DNA of 64,000 bases from Siphonodentalium dalli (lineage: Eukaryota > Mollusca > Scaphopoda > Gadilida > Siphonodentaliidae): NCBI GenBank assembly GCA_032622095.1, contig CP136069.1:83908958-83972957 (forward strand), in the 5' to 3' direction. The notes below the pieces were generated by a model. The model made no database searches and was not told the DNA's origin. It saw nothing but the letters and a program-made list of their open reading frames with translations. The translations under genes and the position numbers were made by a program. Of this stretch, positions 1 through 9,993 are shown in pieces. The stretch's first letter is position 1. Every line of letters starts with the position of its first letter.

Positions 1-292
1 GTCTAGTTTCATTTGCTTTGCAGACAGCCGCCATCTTATATCAATTGAAACAAAAAGCGTTAAGACACATGCTTAATTACCATATAGGGTATGCATTGCG
101 GCTTGTGTTATGTTGAAAATAGAATCTCTGCGTTGTGTGCATTTATCGATACAACATAGCGGACGTATCGCAGCCATCTAAACACCTTAGTATATTGTCT
201 GTATTCCAATTTCAGTGCAAAGTGCCAATGCTCAACAAGATTCAACTGAACACTCCTTATGGCTGTTTGCTGAACTTTTTCGGAATCAGATA

Positions 293-505
293 CAGTAATG
301 CCCTAAGTAATCGACTGCTTAACCACAGCAGAATTATGGGTAACTTTTCAGGATTTAGTCGGAAATATGGCTTGTTGCCATTCGTCAGAAAGCTGTCGGG
401 GAGAGCTTTCCGATGAATGGCAACAATCCATATTTCCGACTAAATCCTGAAAAGTTACCCATAATTCTGCTGTGGTTAAGGGGTCGATTACTTAGGGCAT
501 TACTG
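293..505. mobile_element. Palindromic TA-flanked MITE, family C
   Basis: 213 bp foldback with CAGTAATGCCCTAAGTAATC ends and TA at 291-292 and 506-507, typical of Tc1/mariner-derived MITEs. The arms pair across most of the length (AATTATGGGTAACTTTTCAG and complement). Confidence 0.82.
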
Positions 506-591
506 TAAGTTCCCATCCGCGAATATTCGGTTATCAAAGTGTTAAAAATGTTTAATTTTATCCAAGCCTGCAATGTGGGTGTCTGTCATTT

Positions 592-673
592 GCAGAATGA
601 GATCCCAGAGAGAGAATTTGGTGATGCTATCCCGGGCTCACATCACATTCACCCTCTGGGGACCTCATTCTGC
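592..673. repeat. Small palindromic repeat
   Basis: GCAGAATGAGATCCC pairs with GGGGACCTCATTCTGC. Preceded by GTCTGTCATTT, as is the copy at 1116. Confidence 0.7.
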
Positions 674-1115
674 TTAGCCCTCATCTTCTGGGAAGTATCT
701 ATAGTCTCAAAGTAGTTACTTTTTCCCTTCTGGGAAGTTTCTATATCCCCTAATTTGCAGAAGATAAAATGCATAATCAAGGTGACTAATGCTGCAAATA
801 ATGCCCAGACGCACCCCACCCTGCAGTGGCCTACACCCAACCAACATCCCTTCCAATGGATATCATTTCCAGCTTCCAACATTAATACCTGTTCTATTAA
901 AGTTGCAGATATCTCTTTGTGGATAGACAGAGAGAAACACAGGTCATTAATCTAGGAATACAATGTCACTGATAGCTTGTATAAACATACTGCTAGCAAT
1001 TTTAAACAAACTGCCTGAATTTAGTGTGTCTGACATTTGCAGGTCAGAGAATCATTAATAAGAGGCACAATCTATCATGTATTGTTCAACATGGCAAATA
1101 GGAGGTCTGTCATTT

Positions 1116-1208
1116 GCAGAATGAGGTCCCCAGAGGGTGAATTTAGTGATGCTACACCGCACAGCAGGCTAGCATCACCAAATTCACCCTCTGGGAACCT
1201 CATTCTGC
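1116..1208. repeat. Small palindromic repeat, second copy
   Basis: GCAGAATGAGGTCCCCAGAG and its complement with an AGCATCAC inner stem; 93 bp. It lies about 130 bp before the LACTB2 exon. Confidence 0.72.
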
Positions 1209-1341
1209 TTTGGTTTCAACTGCTATGGGAGACCTAGGATCAGATTGAAGTTCCTCAATTGAAGTTGGTGATGTTCACCAATTGATCTTGTTTCCTTTGT
1301 CAATTGCCTCATATTTGAACACAGTATTATTTACCCTAAAG

Positions 1342-1566
1342 GTATTTGAAGATTATTATGAGTATATGAAGTCCCTGCATATGATGCTAGACATGAAGCC
1401 TTCCATCATATATCCGGCACACGGACCTGTCCTTACTGAACCAATGAAATCCCTTCAAGAATACATCGACCATCGACAACTCAGAGAGAATCAAATCATC
1501 GAAGTCCTCCAAACAAGCTATCCAGAATATGTGTCTATAGAAGCCATAGTAATGAAAGTATATAAG
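1342..1566 (+). CDS. LACTB2: LACTB2 internal exon, 75 codons
   Basis: The acceptor is CTAAAG before 1342 and the donor is GTGAGG from 1567. Both ends are phase 0. The exon starts exactly at the VFED position, which follows the conserved SGDxxLG segment in the family, so the preceding exon should end phase 0 upstream of the window. Confidence 0.88.
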
Positions 1567-4500
1567 GTGAGGTCTCATTACACAACACTGTATTATCAAT
1601 GCTATTGAACCTAAGATGTGTTTAAGATTCTACAGCCAGGTTTGGGCCGATGACATTTTTAGTTCATAAAAATAAACTTCTACCTAAATATATGTTACAT
1701 AAGCCTTATTTGAGCCGATTTTTGTTAAATTTTTCCCATATTTTCCCCTGAATTGTAAAAATACAGTTTGTGTATTTCAAAGGAAATTCATAAATGAAGC
1801 AACATGAAATATGTATGGTTTCCATTTAGTTTTCTCACATCAGCCTCATGTTCATGACACTTCCAGATTTATAGCAAAACAAGAATGGAATTTTGGCAGA
1901 TTTGGTCATCAAGACACCATTGGTCTCAACAACTCGACAGAGGTCAAACCATCAAGATATGAGAAATCAGTTTGGAAGCTTGTTTAAAAAGTATCAAACT
2001 AATAAGCCTATTTTCTGAACCAATACTCATTTCTGTCAAAAAATAGAGCCTAAATACAAAAAAAATCATATTTGGACAAGAACCCTGGGGCATCTTGATA
2101 GTGTAACAACACCTAAGATAAAATGTAACTTCTTGGATATGTATCAGATTAGATGCACTGGCTCATTATGATGTCTTCATTATTTCTTATCAAAATGGCC
2201 ATTTTACTATTGTATTGGCACATTTTAATTTAGATGTCCCATGTCGGGGTTCAAACCACAACCTCCTCTTCTAGCCCAGACTGTGATGATGGTATCCACG
2301 ATCTAACCAATTTTGCTATGGGTACATCATTAAAATGAAGCTGTTCCACCGAATATTGAGCTGTGTATCAGCCTGAACATTTGTTGTGTGAAGGGTTTGA
2401 AGTTTGACATTGAACAGATCTACCATTATCAGAAAAGCAGAATTCAGTTCCATAGCTCTTGGGGTTGTGTTGTCAAAACTGGCCAATAGACAGATTTGTT
2501 AGAAAGTGGCCAAAAGAAAATATGGGAACATTGAGAAAACTGAAACTAAAACGAAAATATGAAACACATGCCCACATATAACTGATAAAATTTTGAGTTG
2601 GAAAAAATTAAGTGACAATGGAAGTGTGCATGAATGAGAAATGCAAAAACTGAAAGTGGTCTAGCCAGTAATGTATATCAGCATATACATGTAGATGAGC
2701 ACTTTTTTGTCTAAATTGTCTTATTTCGAAACCACAAAGTACTTGTTACTTGATTAAGAAATGTCACTGTTCTAGCGGCTAATCATCATTGTTGTGATAA
2801 GTCTGCATGTCTGATTTTTTTTTAATTGTTATTCATACACAGGCGAGCAACTGCTGATTACCTGTTAACCCTTTCATGATGGGAGCTGCTCTGATGCAGC
2901 ATTAAAAACCATGTGCCAGCGCATTCTCGTATATATGTGAGTCTCCCATAGGGTGCCTCGCATATATAAGAGTATGCACTGGCTTACAAGATCAAGGTAA
3001 ATATTGTTAGGCCAATGCATTATCTTATATATGCGAGGCACCCTATATCACTGAATGCATTGGCATCATGGTTTTCGCAAAAATTCAGGAAGCTCCAGTC
3101 ATGGAAGGGTTAACAAATTAAAGGTTTCATTTACCCTTTCAGTGCCAAGTCCGATTTTTGTATCAACCCATATTTCCTTGATCATTTTTCAAATTTATTG
3201 ATTATAATAATGTGATACATTGATGGAAAGAGCTCTTAGATGTATCACATTATTATAATCAATAAATTTGAAAAATGATCAAGGAAATATGAGTTGATAC
3301 AAAAATCTGACTTGGCACTAAACGGGTTAAAGATCTCATGATAATCAGAGTGGTGATTGCTGACTATAGACTGGAAACTTTTTTGCCAAAAAGTTTGGTA
3401 AAATTAAATGTTCTTTGGCCATTTAAAAAAAACCAAACAAACCGTGCTTGCATTGATGCAATCAAGGTTTTCTGCATGACTAACAAATGCCAGAGATTAT
3501 CAAGACTTCCTGAATAATCAACTGCCAATTTTATGCAAATAATTGCTCAAATTCATTGAACCAAGCTACAACATACAGATATCAGGCCAACAGGAAGAGA
3601 TATGCCCAACCTGGGTAATTTATTGGCAGTTTCAGAGAATCTGGGTCATAAATACCCAATCATGAACCATGGGATAACTACCAATTCAGCAGCTGCAACA
3701 CGTTTAAATTCAGCATTGCTGTTCCTACTGGATTATATTAAGAGCAAAACAGGCAACACAACAACAGTCCTGATAAGTTATACAACACATATTTTGTCCC
3801 ATTTATTTTGTGATGCCCATATACCATCATGAAATATTACTCGATATTTATTAAAGTGACTTTAATTGAATTGCTTTATTTCACTCAATCATAATTTTTA
3901 TGCAATACAGCTATGTACAAAATATTAGTATGGCCGTTGCGCTTGGTGGTCATGGTCCCTAAATGCCATTAGCCATCATCATCATGATGTGGAACACTCT
4001 GCTGGGGTGGTCAAATGGGAATACTTAATAAGGTACTTATTTTCATAAATTTATATCCAAATTTCCAGCACACAACTTCATTCTTATAAATAAATTATAT
4101 GCAAATTTTATTGGAATAATCATCGCTGTTTGTTTATCGGTGAAAATTTGTCCTGAAAAAGAAGTAAATGTTTACGAGTTGTGTGGTGTTCAGACATTTT
4201 GTTTTCACTGAAAATTTGTCCTGAAAAAGAAGTAAATGTTTACAAGTTGTGTGGTGTTCAGACGTTTTGTTTTCAGTGTGGCTGGAGTTTGTGGTAATAT
4301 TAATTGAATGCTAGTTTTTGTCAGTGGGAAAAGTGCCTGGGTACTCAGTTTACATCACTGAAATAAGTACATAATATGTCTTTAACCCTTTCATAACAGG
4401 AACTCTGCTAGTGCCGCATTAAAAATCTTGTGCCAGTGCATTCTCTTGTATATGCGAGTCTCCCATAGGGAGCCTCACATATATAAGAGAATGCCTTGGC

Positions 4501-5783
4501 TTACACGGTCAAAGTAAGAATTGTTATGCCAATGCCTTCTCTTATATATGGGAGACTTTGCAAAATTTCAGGAAGCTCCAGTAATGAGAGTTAAAAAATA
4601 ATTTAAGCCATCTCTCATAGACCATTCACTTATATTTCAGGATTTGAACCCTCAACTTATACCTCCAGCTGGCAAGAATGTGCACAATCATCTGATAAAG
4701 CTGCTGAAAGAGAACAAATGCTGTATGTAATATGCACCAATCGTATTTTCCATGCATTGAATGCTATTGAAACTACTTTTATCACATACAGTAATGCCCT
4801 AAATAATCGACTCCTTAACCACAGCAGAATTATGGGTAACTTTTCAGGATTTAGTTGGAAATATGGCTTGTTGCCATTCACCGGAAAGCTCTCAGTGAGA
4901 GCTTTCCAGTGAATGGCAACAAGCCATATTTCCGACTTTAATTTAATTAAGGAGTCGTTTATTTAGGGCATTACTGTAATTAGCCCCTGAACCCTAAACT
5001 CATATTTTTTAGTAAGACACACATGTATTATCGGCACATGCAGTGACGTAAGAGCTTAGTACAATGATGTTGATGTCAATGCCGGAACCTATTATTATTA
5101 TGTTAATCAGAATATAATTATGATATTGAATTTGTGTTGGGTTATTTAGTGTTGACTGTGAGATAAACATGGGTGATAAGGGTGGTTGAATTATTGTCAA
5201 CATGAAAAGACACATTTAAAATGGAACTATATTTTTTTCTTGAAGGTGTTTCCTCTTTGGTTGTGGTAAGGAAATTAATATTTTTTTTTTTTAACCCCAG
5301 CCATTTTTAGATCGTTTTTCTTTGCTAAAATGTGATCAAATTGATCTCAAATCGCTAAAGCTTGGCTCGAATAAAATGTAGTGCACTCGGTTAATAAATT
5401 TTGTATAGAATTGCTACTCATTAGAGATCCTATATATATATGAGCAAACATGCTAAATAGTGAACTGGAGATTATTTACTTTATCGTTAGCTAATTGAGA
5501 AATATTATGTCGAACAATGTTCTAAAAGTGATCTATGAATAGAGTTCCGTATTTCCCAAAACATATTACATTTATCACCTGCAACTGTTTACACAGATTG
5601 GGGAAACCCAATTTTGACTTGGAAAGCCTGGGGGTTTGTAGCAAGTAACTGATCAATATTTGGCCAACCATAATTGTTGGAAAAATAGATAACTGTGATT
5701 TAAGTATACCCTCCTTTATTCTTGTAGGTTGTCAGGATGAGAGTGAAATGGAATGGAAACTAACTGACGAACAGAAAAGGTAG
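1342..5783 (+). CDS. LACTB2: LACTB2-like endoribonuclease (metallo-beta-lactamase fold), last three coding exons
   Basis: Three exons (1342-1566, 4641-4722, 5728-5783) join in frame to about 120 codons ending in TAG. The family is a mitochondrial single-strand RNA endonuclease of the metallo-beta-lactamase fold with a C-terminal winged-helix-like tail. The first exon carries the VFEDYYEYM segment, the late metal-site motif IIYPAHGP, and the helical stretch ending MKVYK. The second carries KNVHNHLIKLLKENK, matching the winged-helix end of the family. The third encodes EMEWKLTDEQKR and the stop, comparable to the family's short Trp-Lys tail. The N-terminal HxHxDH metal-binding half must lie upstream of the window; nothing in 1-1341 encodes it. 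The introns are filled with MITEs. The frame is intact, so this looks like a live gene. Identification is from memory of the family, not from a search. Confidence 0.88.
1567..2229 (+). other. LACTB2 intron, no further feature
   Basis: AT-rich intron sequence; no exon, inverted ends or tandem repeat recognised. Confidence 0.6.
2230..2315 (-). repeat. tRNA-like sequence, probable SINE head
   Basis: On the minus strand TGGTTAGATCGTGGAT fits a pol III A box and GGTTTGAACCCC a B box with normal spacing. No clean cloverleaf or mature tRNA ends are visible, so a tRNA-derived SINE fragment is more likely than a tRNA gene. Confidence 0.4.
2869..3109. mobile_element. piggyBac-like MITE, family D
   Basis: Ends TTAA-CCCTTTCATGAT and TCATGGAAGGG-TTAA, the classical CCC/GGG termini with TTAA target. 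The interior holds hairpin units around TATATGCGAGTCTCCCATAG. Confidence 0.8.
3134..3326. mobile_element. Near-perfect hairpin MITE with CCC/GGG ends
   Basis: 193 bp. It starts CCCTTTCAGTGCCAAGTC and ends with CTTGGCACTAAACGGG next to TTAA (left flank TTTA). The arms of about 85 bp are almost exactly complementary around TTGATTATAATAATGTGATA. Confidence 0.78.
3985..4385. repeat. Dispersed repeat, also at 10.03-10.88 and 42.2-42.5 kb
   Basis: GTGGAACACTCTGCT and TTTTCATAAATTTATAT recur at 10030 onward. The 42.2-kb relative starts with a GGGTTACCCGGCGTTGCCC head. Family unassigned. Confidence 0.5.
4141..4276. repeat. 68-bp tandem duplication
   Basis: Two nearly identical 68-bp units (4141-4208 and 4209-4276) starting TGAAAATTTGTCCTGAAAAA. 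Confidence 0.9.
4386..4590. mobile_element. piggyBac-like MITE, family D
   Basis: TTAA at 4382-4385 and 4591-4594, CCCTTTCATAAC left end, same GCGAGTCTCCCATAGGGAGC interior. It ends 50 bases before a LACTB2 exon. Confidence 0.75.
4641..4722 (+). CDS. LACTB2: LACTB2 internal exon, 82 bp
   Basis: The acceptor TATATTTCAG ends at 4640 and the consensus donor GTATGT begins at 4723. The exon enters in phase 0 and leaves one base. It encodes DLNPQLIPPAGKNVHNHL and the basic helix that follows. Reading through the donor would hit TAA seven bases later, but splicing there joins cleanly to the 5728 exon. It sits between two MITEs (ending 4590 and starting 4789). Confidence 0.82.
4789..4976. mobile_element. 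Palindromic TA-flanked MITE, family C
   Basis: 188 bp, TA at both sides, right arm with a short deletion. It starts 66 bases after the LACTB2 donor at 4723. Confidence 0.82.
5728..5783 (+). CDS. LACTB2: LACTB2 terminal coding exon
   Basis: A pyrimidine-rich acceptor (CTTTATTCTTGTAG) ends at 5727. The first two bases complete the codon begun at 4722 (TGT, Cys). The exon then encodes CQDESEMEWKLTDEQKR and TAG at 5781-5783. No AATAAA was found close downstream, so the 3' end is not placed. Confidence 0.72.
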
Positions 5784-6826
5784 TCTGGTGTCAGCTGCAC
5801 TTACTAATATCAAATGTGAAAACATTACCAAACGACATGGAAGGTTGTGCTGTTGTTCTATTGGCGGAATTTGCTAGTTCATTGATAAATTTGAAATGTT
5901 TTTGTCATGCAGGCATGTGTGATCTATGAATGACCCTAGTAATCGAGAAAAATTGATTCAAATCAAAGTCATAAACACAGGATGCATATAATGTCCGAGT
6001 TGATTAATTTAACCACTTCTCATACATTTTATAAACTGGCAGGTGGAGTATATATTTTTATACCCTCACAAAAAAATTGTTATATCCTCAAAGTGATTGA
6101 CGGGTATACTGGATTACATGTGTCCTTCCTCTGTCTGTCCATTTTACCTGTCCTAGGCCCCAAGGGCAGTCCAATCTCAGTGAGATTTTGTATTTATTCA
6201 TGTATATTTAAAAAAACATACTACCAGCAACTGTTGTCAGTAGTCAGCTGTTAGGACTTCCAATCAGCTGCTATTGTGTAATGGAGATTAATAAGGGCCC
6301 CTGGCCACACATCTTTAAAGCTAAAACCAAATATTTTGTTGCTAGTTGTAAGCAAAGGGCAATATTATCACATATTAATATTTTTCTCTGACCATGTCAC
6401 TGACACGGCTAGATTGTTGGGGGTGACAATTGTTGGGGGTGGATGGGGTGTCCAATCTATAATTTACAACTGCATCCCCCTCTTGAACTAGACACAGAAT
6501 CTCAATTCTGGGAAATATGGCCATTTCACTTTCCAAAAAAAAAGGACCAAAAACGAAAATATTCCACAATTGGTCTAAAAGAAACATATTTCACAACAAC
6601 TATTGCATGAAAAATCAAACTAACAGAGCAATTTCAGGCTGAAATTTCCAACTGATGTTGTGTCAGGCCAGGCATGGAATTTACAACTATTGATAATTTG
6701 ACCAGAGTTGGTGATGGAGGAGGGGGTGAGTTATGAAGGAAATTCTTATCTATATTTATCATTGAGTTATAGATATATACAAATTATATTATTTTTCATA
6801 ATTAATCATCTACTACAGTGGACCTT
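5784..6826. other. LACTB2 3' flank
   Basis: Probable 3' UTR followed by AT-rich sequence. A low-complexity stretch at 6420-6480 (GTTGGGGGTG). No gene. Confidence 0.5.
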
Positions 6827-6830
6827 TTAA

Positions 6831-7165
6831 CCCTTTCATGACTGGAGCATTATATATCCTGAGCCAGTGCATTCTCTTATATATGCGAGTCTCCCATTGG
6901 GAGCCTCGCATATATAAGATAATGCACTGGCTTACAAAGTCAATGTAAATATTGTTAGGCCAATGCATTCTCTTATATATGCGAGACTACCTATGGGAGC
7001 CTTGCATATATAAGAGAATGCACTGGCTTACAGTCAAGGTAAATATTGTTAGGCCAATGCATTCTCTTATATATGCGAGACTACCTATGGGAGACTCGCA
7101 TATATAAGAGAATGTATTGGCATATGTTTTTTGCAGACGTTCATGAAGCTCGAGTCATAGAATGG
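6831..7165. mobile_element. piggyBac-like MITE, family D, with expanded core
   Basis: TTAA at 6827-6830 and 7166-7169. The 95-bp core (CCAATGCATTCTCTTATATA and its complement) is present about three times, against fewer in the 2.9-kb and 4.4-kb copies. Confidence 0.78.
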
Positions 7166-7293
7166 TTAATAGGCCTATAATTATATAAAACTAATTGTAA
7201 CTCATTCAAAATCCAAAACAAGCCTGTCTTTTGAAAGAACCGTTTATCAAGAGATTTTTTTAATATATCTCCAGTGGCAAGAATATACTTTAA

Positions 7294-7645
7294 AAGCCTG
7301 CTTAATTTTCAAACCCCCTGATCACATTATATAAAATATACAGTAATGCCCTAAATAATCGACTCCTTAACCACAGCAGAATTATGGGCAATTTTTCAGG
7401 ATTTAGTCGGAAATATGGCTTGTTGCCATTCATCAGAAAGTTCTCACTGAGAGCCTTCCGATGAATGGCAACAAGCCATATTTCCGACTAAATCCTGAAA
7501 AATTACCCATAATTCTGCTGTGGTTAAGGAGTCGATTATTTAGGGCATTACTGTATGCCATATTATATACCATTTGAAAGAGGAAGCTCCAATATTTTGT
7601 ATTATCCACATCAACTTATCTGGTGTAATAAACTGTGAACATGTT
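7294..7645. mobile_element. Decayed family B MITE interrupted by a TA MITE
   Basis: CCTGCTTAATTTTCAAACCCC at the left follows a TTAA. The interior resumes after 7555 with CCATTTGAAAGAGGAAGCTC and GTAATAAACTGTGAAC. The TA-flanked element 7341-7553 sits in the middle, giving a nested insertion order. Confidence 0.65.
7341..7553. mobile_element. Palindromic TA-flanked MITE, family C
   Basis: 213 bp, TA on both sides, inserted inside the decayed family B element. The arms are almost perfectly complementary. Confidence 0.85.
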
Positions 7646-7906
7646 GTTTTTATCTGTTACATATTACTGATGTTGCTTTATTTGTTAATCAGATAGTTTG
7701 TTGTGATGTTTTGTTCTCCAAAGAAAACAAAAGAGTATATTTATACTCTAGTCAGTTTTTTTTCATCATTTTAATTGTTGAGTTCATGATCTATAAAACG
7801 AATATGTTCCATTTAATATATAAATCCCAAATAAATCATTGACATTTTATTGTGATTTATAGATGTTTTTGCCCCCCTCTCCCCCGCTCAAAGATTTGGG
7901 AGTATA

Positions 7907-8116
7907 CAGTAATGCCCTAAATAATCTACTCCTTAACCACAGCAGAATTATGGGTAATTTTTCAGGATTTAGTCACTGATTTAGTCAGAAATATGGCTTG
8001 TTGCCATTCAGTAAGAGCTTTCCGATGAATGGCAACAAGCCATATTCCGACTAAATCCTTAAAAATTACCCATAATTCTGCTGTGGTTAAGGAGTCAATT
8101 ATTTGGGGCATTACTG
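7907..8116. mobile_element. Palindromic TA-flanked MITE, family C
   Basis: 210 bp, TA on both sides, with a short internal duplication of ATTTAGTC near 7967-7985. Confidence 0.82.
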
Positions 8117-9831
8117 TAGTTTATTGCAATTTACATGGGCCTGTTTGTCCGCCCATCGGAAGGGATAACTCAAAAAAAGTTCAGCATATTTTTTTGAAAT
8201 TTGTGTCGCTTTCCAATCACATGCCCCATAATTGACATACCGAATTACACTGCCCACCAACTTTTCATAGTCCTCTTTCAGCTTAGAGTTTGTCCTTTGT
8301 TTAAGTAACAATTTCCAGCAGTTTTGGCCAACCTGGGAGGGGGTACTGTACTTCAAATTTATGATGAGACATCATCTTGGGCATAGGTCCCATCAAGCTT
8401 TTTTTTATTTTTGACAGAAATGGTCCATGTAAACAAATAACTGTAATTTAGCTACTTCATACATTTTGTTACAGAGTTATGCCCCTCGGTTTGCACATAC
8501 AAAATGCACAGTTTTTGCCCATTGTCAATCCAAAGGCAGACCATGACGGAGCGAATGTCAATAAGTTGGCTTCTTTGACCTGACACAGCTGTGTTGGAGC
8601 TGAGATATATTTGAAATAGAAAAAAAGTTATAGCAATTTCACAAAATTGTCTTACAAGCGCAGATGAAACAATTCTGGTGAGAGAAATCGGGCTATTTTC
8701 CTTTTACCAAACACATGGAATTGGCCTGCACTGAATACGAAAATTAGGTTACACAGGAACTTTCCCAGTTGTGTAAAATAAATAAACCATCAAACCAGTA
8801 ATGTCACATATATCACAGTCTACACTTGCAGCTGTGCCCACCAGATATTTATTCTTCTATTTGTCTGACCCCCTAGAACTCAATAAGTTGTGTACTGCCA
8901 CCTTAGCAAAGTAATAGTGGACGAATTTGTGTTTAAATATATGTTCATGTTAACCAGAATTATTAGAAAAGTCAATTGTCCCATAGATTATATTCCTGTT
9001 TCTCCTACTGTTGCAATTATCCAATTCTGTATGAGAAATGTGAGCTTTTATTTATGCTGAGCATAATACCATCTTGGAACAAGTTTAGTTCTGGCAACAA
9101 AGAATGATACTGTACTCATTTCCACTGTATTTTCCCCACAATGAATACTTTGTTTGGTGACTAATGGTATAGTATACACACCACACCCAGTATCTATCAG
9201 ATTATTAATTTTAATACATAAATAGCAAACACAGAGAATCAGATACCTGCGAGTGTTCCAAAGAGTTTTCAGAACATTATGCATTTTTCAGGGAGTATTG
9301 GTCTTCCTATCACCCCTTAATGTGGTGACATATTACAGGATGTATGTAGACGGCTGAATAAATGGACAGAACAACACATGTGTGTGAACTTGTTAACGTT
9401 ATTGCACAAGTTTGTTGTGACGCGATGGTAGCTTGTAATTTACTGAAAGTTAGGTTGATATTATTTTATTTTAATTGAACAAACGTGTGCTTTATGTAGA
9501 CTATACCACATACTTTACCGAAGAACTTTTGTGTTAAAAAGTTGATATCGCCAATGACGTTTACGTAATCGGTTTGTATTCTTCAGGGACAATAATATTT
9601 TTATATTGATGTTTTGAAATCTTCTGTATTTTCCTGTATTTCGCAAAAATAAACGAATGGTGTGCAATAAATTGGATTATATTTAGGGTTATGTTCATCT
9701 TGTGCAGGCTGCATTTTTAAGGGGTGGAATAAAAGACCCTAACTGTAAGGATATTGAAATTGTTTAATAATGTTAGTGATAAAATTTCTCTTTGGTAGTG
9801 ATTCAAACATAATTCTTCAGTAAGTGTCGTA
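8117..9831. other. Intergenic region between the convergent genes
   Basis: No exon found on either strand. 8125-8230 carries a GGGATAACTCAAAAAAAG phrase common in invertebrate repeats. The membrane-gene 3' UTR should occupy the right end. Confidence 0.5.
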
Positions 9832-9993
9832 TCAGAGGTGCTTGTATTGGTTATTTGCTGAGATATATCCAAGAACTGAGTTAGCAAGCCAGATCAGCGC
9901 ACCGATCATTGTTTTGAGTAGGAAGTTTGTTTGCATTGTCTGCGGGAATGCAAATGCTGAATAACAAACTACGGCAATTCTTCCAAAGATGTA
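9832..9993 (-). CDS. Membrane-protein gene exon 6 with stop
   Basis: The acceptor CTCCTTTCAG precedes TACATCTTTGG. 53 codons with two hydrophobic segments (GRIAVVCYSAFAF and LLKTMIGALIWLANSVLGYI), then a short polar tail and TGA at 9834-9832. An ATTAAA lies some 75 bases downstream as a possible polyadenylation signal. It is about 58% identical to the terminal exon at 56946. Confidence 0.85.
   Translation of the reverse strand, partial: YIFGRIAVVCYSAFAFPQTMQTNFLLKTMIGALIWLANSVLGYISANNQYKHL

Noticed and set aside
2230-2315. Functional tRNA gene
   Set aside because: A and B boxes are acceptable but acceptor and anticodon stems cannot be drawn.
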